From a virus: a stretch of 39,057 nt of DNA. A model generated the notes under the pieces. The model had not been told where the DNA came from, ran no database searches, and saw only the letters and a program-made list of their open reading frames with translations. The DNA lies in IMG/VR virus record IMGVR_UViG_3300035698_018297, positions 1 to 39,057 of that record; one strand, 5' to 3'. The translations under genes were made by a program, and so were the position numbers. Positions within the stretch are counted from its first letter, which is position 1, and every line of letters begins with the position of its first letter. Below are positions 8,836-16,578 of this stretch, piece after piece.

Positions 8836-8909
8836 CCCCGCGCTTTTCATTAGAATGAATTGCGTGCCCGCGCGTATAGGCGCCCCCGCCCATGTGAGAA
8901 ACTTAAAAC

Positions 8910-8938
8910 TTGACAGTAGTTTTCCCCCGTGGTATCAT
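8910..8938 (+). promoter_or_regulatory. sigma70-type promoter for the AAA+ ATPase gene
   Basis: TTGACA (8910-8915), 17-bp spacer, TATCAT (8933-8938) with an extended -10 (TGG just before it). The region upstream is AT-rich (AACTTAAAAC). The leader carries GTGAG...CTCAC hairpin arms around 8949-8971. The whole segment of about 70 bp resembles the promoter at 29848-29876. The rest of 8836-8909 shows no gene. Confidence 0.8.
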
Positions 8939-9000
8939 GTAGTTGTCAGTGAGGGAAACGGTTTTTCTCACGGCGTAATGGCTGCATGGGAGCAAGCCAA

Positions 9001-10173
9001 ATGTTGAACATCGAGAACATGCAAAACATCTTGCGCGCTGCGCTTTTCACCCCCGGCTATCGTGGCCGCTGGGGACTCACTCTCAACTTCATCGGCGACA
9101 TCGGCACCGGCAAAACGTCCGTCAACGAGGCGCTGATTAACTCGCTCGGTCTCTACTGTGAACCGCTGCTCATGGGGCTGCGCGAGCCGGCTGACTTCCT
9201 GGGCTACGGCGTGCCCGACGCGGACGGTTTCATGCGCTACTTCCCGGCCGACTTCGTGCGCCGCGTGAACGACACGAAGGGCGCCGTGCTGTACCTCGAC
9301 GAAGCGAACTACGCTCCGCCGGCCGTTCAGGGTGCGGCCCAACGCATGGTGCTCGAAGGCGTCGTCGGCGACACGGTGCTCGAAGATCACGTCCGGTTCG
9401 TGTTGACGATGAATCCCATCGAGCAGGCGGCCGGAGCGGGCGGGGCTGACGTGAGCATCGCGCTCGCGAATCGCATGGGCCACCTCGACTGGCCCGATGC
9501 CGGGGTCGATTCGTGGGGAGAATGGCTCATGGGCGCTCACGAAGAGAAAGTGGCGCAGGGCGACCCGATCAAGCTGGAAAAAGACGTGCTGAAACGCTGG
9601 CCGACCCCGTGGGCGAAGGCGCGCGGCAACGTGTTCGGTTTCCTGGGCCGGCGCCCGGAACTTCTCAAGAAGGTTCCCGCGCTCAACACGCCGGCCGCGT
9701 CCGGTGCGTTCCCGACCCCGCGTAGCTGGGAGAACGCGGCTCGCACGCTGGCTTCGTCCGAAGTCCACGGTCTGTCCGGCCCGGAGCGTGACGAGCTGTT
9801 CGGGGCCTTCGTCGGCTCCGAGGTGGCGCTGGAGTTTTTCAACTGGTTTGAGACGGCCGATCTGCCGGAGCCCAAGGATCTGCTCGACGGCAAGGTCACG
9901 TTCGAGTATGACTCCGCGCGGCTCGACCGCACGATGGCGGTGCTGTCTTCCTGCGCGGCGGTCATCGTGCCGGAGAACTGCAACAAGCGGGAAGAGCGCG
10001 CCAAAGCGTTCTGGGAGCTGATCGCCGAGACGGCGACCCGCGCCCCCGACGTCGCCGTGCCGCCCGTTCGGTCGGTCGTCAAGGCGCCGGGTCGGCTGTC
10101 CCAGGTGAGCCCGACCGCCCGCAAGGTGCTCGCGTCGATGCAGCCGGTGCTTCAGGTTGCCCGCGTGCGCTAG
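9001..10173 (+). CDS. MoxR/CobS-like AAA+ ATPase
   Basis: A 390-aa AAA+ ATPase. Walker A is GDIGTGKTS (about residues 33-41) and Walker B is AVLYLDEAN (about 96-104), followed by a sensor-1-type LTMNP and a short C-terminal lid. The DEAN form and the ring-ATPase layout fit the MoxR/CobS group, which remodels targets together with a VWA partner. That partner is the next gene. ATG 9001 is chosen because GGGAG lies 8 nt upstream; an in-frame ATG at 8986 has no ribosome site. Phage genomes often call this pair CobS/CobT-like although there is no cobalt chelation. The phage role is unknown. Confidence 0.88.
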   Translation: MLNIENMQNILRAALFTPGYRGRWGLTLNFIGDIGTGKTSVNEALINSLGLYCEPLLMGLREPADFLGYGVPDADGFMRYFPADFVRRVNDTKGAVLYLDEANYAPPAVQGAAQRMVLEGVVGDTVLEDHVRFVLTMNPIEQAAGAGGADVSIALANRMGHLDWPDAGVDSWGEWLMGAHEEKVAQGDPIKLEKDVLKRWPTPWAKARGNVFGFLGRRPELLKKVPALNTPAASGAFPTPRSWENAARTLASSEVHGLSGPERDELFGAFVGSEVALEFFNWFETADLPEPKDLLDGKVTFEYDSARLDRTMAVLSSCAAVIVPENCNKREERAKAFWELIAETATRAPDVAVPPVRSVVKAPGRLSQVSPTARKVLASMQPVLQVARVR

Positions 10174-10186
10174 TCCTTCTAGCTTG

Positions 10187-10230
10187 CCCCTGGTCGCTCG
10201 CATGTGTGGGCGATCAGGGGGCTCCCTTTT
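10187..10230 (+). terminator. intrinsic terminator after the AAA+ gene
   Basis: CCCCTGGTCGC (10187-10197) pairs with GCGATCAGGGG (10210-10220), an 11-bp stem with one G-U pair, and TTTT follows at 10227-10230. The right arm is part of the GATC...TTTCAAAAAA junction element and leads straight into the next promoter. Confidence 0.6.
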
Positions 10231-10245
10231 CAAAAAACGAAATTC

Positions 10246-10274
10246 TTGACAGTGTGGCTCCCCCGTGCCATACT
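10246..10274 (+). promoter_or_regulatory. sigma70-type promoter for the VWA/metallopeptidase gene
   Basis: TTGACA (10246-10251), 17-bp spacer, CATACT (10269-10274) preceded by TGC (extended -10). An A tract (TTTCAAAAAACGAAATT) lies immediately upstream and may act as an UP element. The transcript starts only about 30 nt before the ribosome site. Confidence 0.75.
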
Positions 10275-10309
10275 GTTTATGGTGGCAGCAAACAACCACG
10301 GAGGAAACG

Positions 10310-11659
10310 ATGCTCACCGTAACTCAAAAACTTGGCGCGGCCCGGCTGGTCGTGTCCCGTGTGTTCCCGTACTTCTCAACTGCAATGCGCTCGCTCATCC
10401 CGCACCCCTTCAAGGGTGTGCCCACGATGGGCGTGACCAAGGACGCCGTGCTCTACTACAATCCCGACTTCGTGGAGTCGCTGGCCGTGGACGAACTGGC
10501 CGCCGTGCTCGCGCACGAGTTGCTTCATATCCTTCGGTCGCACCATCCTCGCGCCGTGAGGCTGGCCGTGGCGAACGAGCAGGACCACCACATTTGGAAC
10601 ATCGCGGCCGACTGCGAAATCAACGACGATCTCAAGACGGCGGGGCTGAGCCTGCCGGGCAAACCCTGCTACGCCGAGGGCTTCGGGCTGGAGTCTGAGG
10701 GACTGGCTGAGACGTACTACCACGAGCTGCGGAAGCAGCAGGACGAGGCGCAGCAGCAGGGCCAGGATGGTCCGGAGCAGCAGGCTGGCGCGGGCGGTGG
10801 CGACGGCGACGGTAATCCCATGCCGGGCGAAGGCCAGTGCGGCTCCGGCGCGGGCGGCTCGGAAGAGGGCGAGCCCGAAACGGGCAAGCCGCCGGCTCCC
10901 GGTGGCGAGGATCAGGCGGGCACGAATCCGAAAAAAGGAACGGGCGCCCCGCAAGGGCGTGGCGAAACGGAGCTGGAGCGAATCCGAAAGCAGGCGGCGC
11001 AGCAAACGGTGCAGGCGCTCGGCAAGAACCCCGGCTCGGTCCCCTACGGCATCGGCATCTGGGCCGGCGAGGCGGTCAAGGCGCCGGTCATCCCGTGGCA
11101 GGTTCAGCTCGCCAGGGCGGTGCGGCGTGGAGCGCGAGACGTCGAGGGCTGCGTGGACTACAAATATGGTCGCCCGAGTCGGCGCCAGGGTGTTCACGGC
11201 TTCGGTGTTGGCTGCGTCGTGCTGCCGAAGATGAGGCGCCCGCTCCCCAAGGTCGCCGTGGTTATCGACACGTCGGGCTCGATGGGCACTGACGACATCG
11301 ACGACGCAATCGGCGAGACGGCCGGCATCCTGCGAGCGCAGCGGTCCGACGTTGAGTTCGTGGCCTGTGACGCAGCGGTTCACAGCTTCAAAACGGTACG
11401 GTCGGTGGCCGAGCTTCGGCCGCTGGTCAAGGGCGGTGGCGGCACGGATTTCCGGCCCGCATTCGACGCACTGTGCGGGACTCGCCCGCCGCGCCAGCGC
11501 CCCGACATCATCGTCTTCCTGACTGACGGCTACGGCCCCGCGCCGGAACGTGAACCGGCCGGCACGCAAGTCATCTGGGTGCTGATCGGTAACATGAGCA
11601 CCCCGCCGGTCGAATGGGGCGAGTGCATCCGGCTGGAAGAGTCGAAGGTTGCCGCATGA
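10310..11659 (+). CDS. CobT-like protein: HExxH metallopeptidase-like domain plus VWA
   Basis: A 449-aa protein. The N-terminal domain has H69-E70-L-L-H73 within AHELLHILRSHH, the zinc-binding motif of predicted metallopeptidase domains found in DUF2201-type proteins. The middle (about residues 150-235) is low-complexity Gln/Gly/Glu/Pro. The C-terminal domain is a von Willebrand A fold with a MIDAS motif DTSGSMG near residues 320-326 and FLTDGYGP further on. AAA+ plus VWA pairs of this kind act as substrate-remodelling machines, so it should work with the upstream ATPase. ATG 10310 follows CCACGGAGGAAACG. Confidence 0.85.
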   Translation: MLTVTQKLGAARLVVSRVFPYFSTAMRSLIPHPFKGVPTMGVTKDAVLYYNPDFVESLAVDELAAVLAHELLHILRSHHPRAVRLAVANEQDHHIWNIAADCEINDDLKTAGLSLPGKPCYAEGFGLESEGLAETYYHELRKQQDEAQQQGQDGPEQQAGAGGGDGDGNPMPGEGQCGSGAGGSEEGEPETGKPPAPGGEDQAGTNPKKGTGAPQGRGETELERIRKQAAQQTVQALGKNPGSVPYGIGIWAGEAVKAPVIPWQVQLARAVRRGARDVEGCVDYKYGRPSRRQGVHGFGVGCVVLPKMRRPLPKVAVVIDTSGSMGTDDIDDAIGETAGILRAQRSDVEFVACDAAVHSFKTVRSVAELRPLVKGGGGTDFRPAFDALCGTRPPRQRPDIIVFLTDGYGPAPEREPAGTQVIWVLIGNMSTPPVEWGECIRLEESKVAA

Positions 11660-12222
11660 AGCCGACTGTCCCCGTCAGACTCCCTGGTGACACCCTCCCC
11701 GTCGATTGGCGGGAGAGGGTGGACCGTTCGGGCGCTTGGGTTTGCCATCTGTGCGGGCGAAAGGTGGAGGCCGGCATCCGAAACCAGGGCGATCTGCACT
11801 GCCTATCCACGGCCGCGCATATCATCCGGGCGCATATCGCCAGCATGACGTGTGAGACCGGCCGGGCCGCGTTCGACCTCCAGCAAGAGGGCTGGGGGAC
11901 GGTCGCCGCAAACTACATGCCGTGGGCCGTGGATATGGATTTCCCGGTTGCGTGTGAAACGATTGTCACCCTAGTTGAGACGAAAACCCTTGTACCCGGC
12001 TGGGCGAAAACCATCATCGAAGCTCGCGAGTCGGGCGGGCTCGTAGCGATTCACGTTCGGAAGTCATGCTTGAAAGCGATAGCTGCGGCTGGTGCGGAGG
12101 CGACCGAAGAGGGGCTCGCGTTGCTCGCCATTTTGGAAATCTCAGGCACTCGTGGGCTACACGAGGCGCTTGGTGGTCGGCGTAAGCGCCGACCGGAGGG
12201 GGACATCGCAGATGAAGCGTAG
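11656..12222 (+). CDS. hypothetical protein with N-terminal zinc-finger-like CxxC...H
   Basis: A 188-aa protein whose ATG overlaps the stop of the VWA gene (ATGA), so it is translationally coupled. Near residues 29-60 it has CHLCG, a later LHCLSTAAH and IRAH, arranged like a CxxC-H-H zinc site. The rest is mixed alpha/beta with a basic GGRRKRRPEG segment near the C-terminus. It does not carry the xxLhAExxLxG helix of the zinc-ribbon family downstream. No family recognised; a DNA or RNA contact is possible from the zinc site and basic tail. Confidence 0.65.
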   Translation: MKPTVPVRLPGDTLPVDWRERVDRSGAWVCHLCGRKVEAGIRNQGDLHCLSTAAHIIRAHIASMTCETGRAAFDLQQEGWGTVAANYMPWAVDMDFPVACETIVTLVETKTLVPGWAKTIIEARESGGLVAIHVRKSCLKAIAAAGAEATEEGLALLAILEISGTRGLHEALGGRRKRRPEGDIADEA

Positions 12223-12400
12223 AAAGCGAGTCATTCGTGAGCAAGTGCTTGAGGCCCGTGCGAAGCGGCAGGCCACGAAGTCATATCGCATGAACGCTGG
12301 GATGCGCCGCCGGGCGCGCTGGCTGGCGGCTGGTATCACGTCCATTTTCGGCGTCCTGCTTCTGCTCGCGATTCTGAGCCACTGCGGCGGGGGAGTCTGA
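12212..12400 (+). CDS. small basic single-pass membrane protein
   Basis: A 62-aa protein with an Arg/Lys-rich N-terminal half (positively charged helix, residues 1-36) and one hydrophobic segment (about 38-56), ending CGGGV. By the positive-inside rule the basic part should face the cytoplasm. ATG 12212 has GGAGGGGG upstream and overlaps the previous gene by 11 nt. Confidence 0.6.
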   Translation: MKRRKRVIREQVLEARAKRQATKSYRMNAGMRRRARWLAAGITSIFGVLLLLAILSHCGGGV

Positions 12401-12402
12401 GC

Positions 12403-12699
12403 ATGATCAGGGGGCTGCGAACTGAGAATCTGTACGATCCGGTCCACAATGACCCGCGCCCGACCTGGGACGCAACCCCGGCCGCGAAGCAGACTGAGTG
12501 GTACCTAAAGGCCCGTTCTACGATGCAGGACCAGGGCGTGCCGCGCGAGCTGCTGCGGAATTTCAAGCCCTACGATGCGGCGGCGCTTGCGCTAGTCGTG
12601 GACGGCGTGCCGCTCGATACGCTGCCGTCGTCGTTGCGCGCGTTCCCTATTCGGCTGTTCGCGTGGGGAATCCGCGAAGGCCGGATCAGCGAGGTGTGA
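12403..12699 (+). CDS. hypothetical protein
   Basis: A 98-aa soluble protein of mixed composition with no motif I recognise. The start is supported by GGGGGAGTCTGAGC directly before ATG, the same ribosome-site cassette seen before the genes at 30636 and 30932. Its stop is next to the start of the nuclease gene. Confidence 0.65.
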   Translation: MIRGLRTENLYDPVHNDPRPTWDATPAAKQTEWYLKARSTMQDQGVPRELLRNFKPYDAAALALVVDGVPLDTLPSSLRAFPIRLFAWGIREGRISEV

Positions 12700-12700
12700 T

Positions 12701-13297
12701 TTGGGAAAATCGAAGTCGGCGCTGGGCCGTATGAGTCGGACCAAAGGCAAAGTCTGGGAGCGCGCGGTAGCCCGCGACCTGCGCGCCATCCTGGGGGCCA
12801 ATGTCCGGCGCGGCTACCAGTCGCGGGACGGGGACGCGGCGGCCGACGTGACCGGCGTGCCCCTGTTCTGGACCGAGTGCAAGCATCACGCGAGCGTCAA
12901 CGTCGTGGCGGCGCTTCGGCAGGCTGGCGGTGACGCTAAGGGCCGAGGCCGCCCGCTGGCGGTGGTCAAGGACGGCCATCACGCACACTGGTCCGACAAG
13001 CGGCTCGCGTGGACGGTGGCGGCGCTGTTCTGGGACGACTGGATTTGGTTTCTGGAGCACTTGGCTGCGCTGGACGTCGAGGTGGCGTTCCACCGGGGAC
13101 CGACATGCTCGCAGGCGACGGCGCGGACGTACCAGAAGGCGCGGGACGTGTCGGAAGACGCGGAAATCCCGGTTGCCGACGTGCGGACGAAGAAAGGCGA
13201 GCACGTTGTCATGCTCGCTTGGGACGATTTCAAGGGGATTCTGGCGAAAATGGTGGCCGGGTATGAGCGGCGGATTGAGGATGAGATTCATGGATAG
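12701..13297 (+). CDS. Hjc/VRR-like PD-(D/E)xK nuclease, probable Holliday junction resolvase
   Basis: A 198-aa protein. The N-terminus reads RTKGKVWERAVARDL, with the early glutamate of the Hjc type, followed by RRGYQSRDGDAAADV and FWTECKHH, matching the motif E...D...ExK of PD-(D/E)xK endonucleases; the helix after it aligns with the resolvase fold. It would cut branched replication or packaging intermediates. The C-terminal half (110-198) is not recognised. The start is TTG 12701 after a weak GAGGTG; ATG 12731 (MSRTKGK) also keeps the domain. Confidence 0.7.
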   Translation: MGKSKSALGRMSRTKGKVWERAVARDLRAILGANVRRGYQSRDGDAAADVTGVPLFWTECKHHASVNVVAALRQAGGDAKGRGRPLAVVKDGHHAHWSDKRLAWTVAALFWDDWIWFLEHLAALDVEVAFHRGPTCSQATARTYQKARDVSEDAEIPVADVRTKKGEHVVMLAWDDFKGILAKMVAGYERRIEDEIHG

Positions 13298-13817
13298 CGC
13301 GAGTCGTGCGTTGCCGAGCTGGCTGTATCTGCGCTGCCAGGAGGCCCTGAAGGGTTCGGCCGTGGGCAAGGTTACGTTTCGGTCGGGCGAAGCTGAGCTA
13401 TCGCCAACTGAGGAAGTTTTGGGCGGCACGCTGGTCGCCGAGTGCCGGAAGTACATGAAGGGCGAGCCCGGCCGGCTGTACTTCGGCGAGGTCGAGCCTC
13501 GCAAGCGCGGGCGCCGGCCGCACCCGTTCCGTGAGCAGGCGCTCCGGCTGGTCAAGCGTGGGCATTCCATCGACGCTGTGGCGCGCGTGCTTGGCGTCCA
13601 CCGCCAGACTATCGTGAACTGGGGCGGTCGGGCCGCTCCTATCTCGGTGGGGCGAACGATCAACAACGAGACGTGCCACGCGGCGGCTGTCGAGCACTTC
13701 GAGGATACGATGGGGCTCGATGGCGGAATGACCGCCATCATGGAAAAGCTCGGAGTTGACACTGACGGCTTCGTGCGCCTGGGCCACGTCGTCATCGCGC
13801 TGCGGGAGGTGGTCTGA
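13290..13817 (+). CDS. HTH DNA-binding protein
   Basis: A 175-aa protein. A basic RKRGRRPHPF segment (about residues 70-79) leads into a resolvase/homeodomain-like helix-turn-helix, AVARVLGVHRQTIVNWG (about 95-111). The C-terminal part is helical with LGVDTDG coded by a copy of the AGTTGACAC 9-mer at 13754. ATG 13290 is 9 nt after GAGG and overlaps the nuclease gene by 8 nt. It may be a regulator or a small accessory DNA-binding factor. No closer family assigned. Confidence 0.65.
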   Translation: MDSASRALPSWLYLRCQEALKGSAVGKVTFRSGEAELSPTEEVLGGTLVAECRKYMKGEPGRLYFGEVEPRKRGRRPHPFREQALRLVKRGHSIDAVARVLGVHRQTIVNWGGRAAPISVGRTINNETCHAAAVEHFEDTMGLDGGMTAIMEKLGVDTDGFVRLGHVVIALREVV

Positions 13818-14098
13818 TGCTCTGGTTTCTGAGTTTGGTCGGGCTGTTCGTCTGGGCTGAGCGTATGCCGGAGAAGATTCGCGAGAAAAACGTGAACAAG
13901 CTCACGGTGTTCGGGGAGTGGTCGAGCAAGGCCGGTCCCGTGATTCTGGTCACGCTGGCCGTGCTGTTCGTGTTCTGGGCCTTCGCGGGCGCGGAGCTGG
14001 CGAGTGTCACGGCTCGCGCCGACGCTTCGGGGATCGCGTTCTGGGGCCACATGACTGAGCTGGCCGGCTGGGGAGTGCTGATCGTCTTCGTCCTGTAA
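13817..14098 (+). CDS. small multi-pass membrane protein
   Basis: A 93-aa protein with hydrophobic segments at about residues 1-14, 40-60 and 77-93. The first could be a signal anchor. The ATG overlaps the preceding stop by one base (TGATG). It is the last gene before the zinc-ribbon array. The number of membrane spans suggests a holin-like or superinfection-exclusion protein, but no signature confirms either. Confidence 0.6.
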   Translation: MLWFLSLVGLFVWAERMPEKIREKNVNKLTVFGEWSSKAGPVILVTLAVLFVFWAFAGAELASVTARADASGIAFWGHMTELAGWGVLIVFVL

Positions 14099-14123
14099 CC
14101 GCTTCGCCACCACGGAGCCCGAA

Positions 14124-14384
14124 ATGAACCTGAAAAATCCTGCGTGGTCCTTGCCTGAGCAGTTCGTGCTCGCGCACTTCGCTGAAAACGCCCTGCGTGG
14201 CTACGGGGTTTTCGTCAGCACATTTGCGTGCTCACACTGTTTGAGCCGCAAAACGGCGGTCCTGTTTATCACGCCTCAGCATGTCGTTCTGGTTGACCGA
14301 AAGGTCAAGTATCGCCACACCCTTACCTCGTGCGGGACGTGCGGCCGAGGGAGCGACTTTGTTTCGGTCGTGACCACGGGCTAA
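14124..14384 (+). CDS. small zinc-ribbon protein R1
   Basis: An 86-aa member of the paralogous family that fills 14.1-24.1 kb. The family helix is at residues 13-27 (QFVLAHFAENALRG). The ribbon is C36-x2-C39 and C70-x2-C73, spaced 31 residues apart. CCACGGAG lies upstream of the ATG. It is separated from the rest of the array by the promoter at 14394, so it can be transcribed from upstream before the array is switched on. Confidence 0.75.
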   Translation: MNLKNPAWSLPEQFVLAHFAENALRGYGVFVSTFACSHCLSRKTAVLFITPQHVVLVDRKVKYRHTLTSCGTCGRGSDFVSVVTTG

Positions 14385-14393
14385 ACATATAAC

Positions 14394-14422
14394 TTGACAG
14401 CTTCAGGCTGAAATAGTATAAT
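14394..14422 (+). promoter_or_regulatory. consensus promoter of the rightward zinc-ribbon array, with spacer palindrome
   Basis: TTGACA (14394-14399), exactly 17 bp, TATAAT (14417-14422): a perfect sigma70 consensus, the only one I found here. The spacer contains the palindrome TTCAG-G-CTGAA (14402-14412), a likely operator placed where a bound repressor would block polymerase. It should drive the run of genes from 14455 to at least 18875. Confidence 0.88.
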
Positions 14423-14454
14423 AGAGTCAGGGAGTTAGGGAAGGAAGGTGCTTT

Positions 14455-14694
14455 ATGAAGGTTGATCCGTGCGTTCGCGAGTTGGTTGCAGAGTGCCTGC
14501 TTCTCGGCTTGCTGTCAGTTTTTAAGAGCGGGACTACAGGCGTGAGTTCTGTCCGGTGTAGCAGGTGTGGTGAGCGCGAGCGGCACTTCTACCGGACGTT
14601 GGACTCTTCAACGATAGGCTCTTTTTGCGATGCTTGCGGGGCGTCAGGGTTGTCTGCTGAGCGCCTTACTGCGGTGGTTGAGAGGGGGCGCTGA
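14455..14694 (+). CDS. small zinc-ribbon protein R2
   Basis: A 79-aa protein, first gene behind the consensus promoter. The helix CVRELVAECLLLGLL spans residues 6-20. Knuckles are C35-x2-C38 and C58-x2-C61, a single ribbon, and a short C-terminal helix follows. In this it is closer to the leftward members than to its multi-knuckle neighbours. GGAAGG precedes the ATG. Confidence 0.75.
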   Translation: MKVDPCVRELVAECLLLGLLSVFKSGTTGVSSVRCSRCGERERHFYRTLDSSTIGSFCDACGASGLSAERLTAVVERGR

Positions 14695-14695
14695 G

Positions 14696-15094
14696 ATGCG
14701 GCGCGTAATGCCAGGACAAGGGGCTTTGGAGCTGCCGCTGCCCGCGCTGCCAGAGAGTCTGGTTGCGGACATGGCGGAAAGCATGATCATCAATGACCAC
14801 GAAGTCCGCGCGGACTTCTGTGCGTGTTGCAGGACGGTAACGACGTTCACGGTGATCACGCTCCACCTTCGCGGGCCGGGCGCGGGTCACACAATGCCGG
14901 TGAAGTTCCGTATGTGCTCCGAGTGTGGCGAGCCGTGGGGCTATCACGAGGCGGGCGGGGAGTGCCCGGTTTGTGCGGCGGGCTGGCTGAAACCGATGTT
15001 CAAGCGCACGGCGGGAAGGGGGGCGGTTTGGTGTAGTGGTTGCGGAATAACTTGGTGGTCCGAGGGATCAGGCGTCTGCGATTCCGAAAAATGA
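14696..15094 (+). CDS. small zinc-ribbon protein R3 (four knuckles)
   Basis: A 132-aa protein. After a Pro-rich lead the helix ESLVADMAESMI covers residues 20-31. Four CxxC knuckles follow at 42/45, 74/77, 90/93 and 113/116, enough for two zinc ribbons. ATG 14696 lies one base after the stop of R2, with GAGAGGGGG upstream. It ends with an ATGA overlap into R4. Confidence 0.75.
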   Translation: MRRVMPGQGALELPLPALPESLVADMAESMIINDHEVRADFCACCRTVTTFTVITLHLRGPGAGHTMPVKFRMCSECGEPWGYHEAGGECPVCAAGWLKPMFKRTAGRGAVWCSGCGITWWSEGSGVCDSEK

Positions 15095-15408
15095 AAGAGG
15101 CCATGAAGGCTGAAATCGTGGAGGCCATGCTCAGCGATGAGGTCGCGAAAGGACAGGGTGGTTCGGTTTGCCAGGAATGCGGTCACGACGAGTACGTCAT
15201 GCTGAAACGACGCTCCGAGCAAGGCGCGCTGGCGAGCGTGTTCGTGTGTGCGGGCTGCTCGGACCTTCAAGTGGCTATCGGGGTGTGTGTCAACTGCCGG
15301 AACAGCGTCCGGCTCAAGAGCTTCTGCAAGCTCACGGGCGAGGGAGTCTGCCCTACCTGCGGAGCCATAGGCCGGTGGCACTTGGAGGGCTGGGACGATG
15401 AAGGCTGA
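15091..15408 (+). CDS. small zinc-ribbon protein R4 (four knuckles)
   Basis: A 105-aa protein with helix MKAEIVEAMLSDEVA (residues 5-19) and knuckles at 27/30, 53/56, 66/69 and 87/90. ATG 15091 overlaps the stop of R3 (ATGA). The bases before it (GGATCAGG...GATTCCGAAAA) resemble the dispersed junction element. The codons for V68-N69 lie in the only minus-strand AGTTGACAC site (15287-15295). Confidence 0.75.
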   Translation: MKEAMKAEIVEAMLSDEVAKGQGGSVCQECGHDEYVMLKRRSEQGALASVFVCAGCSDLQVAIGVCVNCRNSVRLKSFCKLTGEGVCPTCGAIGRWHLEGWDDEG

Positions 15409-15724
15409 CGAGCTTCAGGAGGCGTTTCGGGCCATCGTCACGGAGGCTCTGCTAGAGGGGAGCCCGGTCCTGTTCCCGCTGTCCCGCGCCTGCCCGCACT
15501 GTTTCGGAACGCAGGGCCTTTTGGTCCGGCTGAACGGCAACGCGGCCGACGTGTGCTTGGAGTGCTGCCGGCCGGTAGGTGTCAACGCAGTGTGCAAGGC
15601 GTGCAAAGCACACAGAATCATGATCCCGCTGTTCGATGGCCGCTGGTTGGCCTGCCCGGTGTGTTACGGACGACAGCCGTGGCTGCTTGGGCTGGAAGGG
15701 CTGAGGCTATGCGCGGCAAGTTGA
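15398..15724 (+). CDS. small zinc-ribbon protein R5 (four knuckles)
   Basis: A 108-aa protein, helix FRAIVTEALLEGS (residues 10-22), knuckles at 32/35, 53/56, 66/69 and 86/89. The spacing of the last three pairs is nearly that of R4, so R4 and R5 look like a recent pair. GGAGGG precedes the ATG. It overlaps R4 by 11 nt and R6 by 16 nt. Confidence 0.75.
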   Translation: MKADELQEAFRAIVTEALLEGSPVLFPLSRACPHCFGTQGLLVRLNGNAADVCLECCRPVGVNAVCKACKAHRIMIPLFDGRWLACPVCYGRQPWLLGLEGLRLCAAS

Positions 15725-15978
15725 TAGACCCTGAAGCGATCCGCGCGGATCTGCTCGCGCATTTCGCAGAATTGACGATGGCCGGAGAGTCTTCCGGGGC
15801 GCTCGTTGCTGACCATATGCCGTGCGGGCTCTGCGGCGGCTACACCTTTTCAATCGTTGGGTCGCCGCTCCTGCCCGAAGAGTATTTCGTTTGCCGTAAC
15901 TGTGGCGAGCCCTTGTGGCGCTACAGCGGCGGCACGGCCAAATGCTGGAATGGGATGAGACCTGATGTCGAAGCGTGA
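15709..15978 (+). CDS. small zinc-ribbon protein R6
   Basis: An 89-aa protein, helix IRADLLAHFAELTMAG (residues 11-26), knuckles at 39/42 and 62/65. A lone C79 remains where R4 and R5 have a complete third knuckle, so this looks like a C-terminally shortened four-knuckle type. GGAAGGG and GAGG lie upstream of ATG 15709. Confidence 0.72.
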   Translation: MRGKLIDPEAIRADLLAHFAELTMAGESSGALVADHMPCGLCGGYTFSIVGSPLLPEEYFVCRNCGEPLWRYSGGTAKCWNGMRPDVEA

Positions 15979-16261
15979 GCGACTGGCTTTGTTGGCCGAA
16001 ACGCTACTCAACCCCGACGCGCGGACGTTCGAGCTGGGCCAGGGGTGCTTTTTCTGCCATTCACACGAGGTGGCGCTGTGGATGACGGATCGTTGCCAGG
16101 GCGACGACGTTCACGCGCGCTGTCTCGGCTGCGGGCGCGAGCGAGGGCTCATGCGGTGCTCATACTGCGGCATGATGGCGAAGCATCTGTTCACGGTCTG
16201 GGGCACGGCGAAGTGTACGGCGTGCCGCGATGAGGTCGGTCTACGAGGAACGAGCGTCTGA
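15965..16261 (+). CDS. small zinc-ribbon protein R7 (four knuckles)
   Basis: A 98-aa protein, helix RLALLAETLLNP (residues 6-17), knuckles at 28/31, 53/56, 65/68 and 84/87. It overlaps R6 by 14 nt with GGGATGAGA as ribosome site. The stop is followed within 10 nt by the GTG start of R8. Confidence 0.75.
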   Translation: MSKRERLALLAETLLNPDARTFELGQGCFFCHSHEVALWMTDRCQGDDVHARCLGCGRERGLMRCSYCGMMAKHLFTVWGTAKCTACRDEVGLRGTSV

Positions 16262-16271
16262 GGGGGATCAG

Positions 16272-16567
16272 GTGGACACGATTCGAGAATATGTGCTGGC
16301 CTTCGTCGCCGAAGAGACCCTGCGAGGCTTCAAACCGCCGCCGCAGGAAATCAAGCGGTACCGGCTGCAAGATCCGCTGGTTACGTGCCACCACTGCGGC
16401 GGGGATCAGGTGTTCTACATGGCCTGCGAGTTCGCGTTTGGCAAGGACGTGGCCGTGTGCTCTAGCTGCGGAACGCCGCGCGAGTTCATCGGACTCTGTT
16501 CGAGCACAAGGGCGGAAATCAGTACGCCTGCCGCGTCTGCCACGGCCCGCACACTATCGGCGGCTGA
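16272..16567 (+). pseudogene. zinc-ribbon protein R8, frameshifted near 16490
   Basis: From GTG 16272 (after GAGGGGGATCAG) the frame gives the helix YVLAFVAEETLRG (residues 7-19) and knuckles 39/42 and 63/66. It then drifts into a Ser/Ala-rich tail and would stop only at 16685, deep inside R9. In the frame one base back, codons from about 16496 read LFEHKGGNQYACRVCHGP, with the expected third knuckle, and end at TGA 16565-16567. That is exactly 12 nt before the GTG of R9, the same spacing seen before R8. One base has therefore been lost, or the sequence has an indel error. No slippery heptamer is visible, so programmed frameshifting is less likely. Confidence 0.6.
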
Positions 16568-16578
16568 AGGGGGATCAG

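Noticed and set aside
8968-10317. Minus-strand frame of 449 codons
   Set aside because: Antisense of the AAA+ ATPase gene, crosses its terminator and promoter, low-complexity His/Arg/Glu composition.
12686-14113. Minus-strand frame of 475 codons
   Set aside because: Covers four coupled plus-strand genes and shows no ribosome site or recognisable domain.
16480-16510. Programmed -1 frameshift in R8
   Set aside because: No slippery X-XXY-YYZ heptamer or following stem-loop could be seen; an indel or sequence error is simpler.
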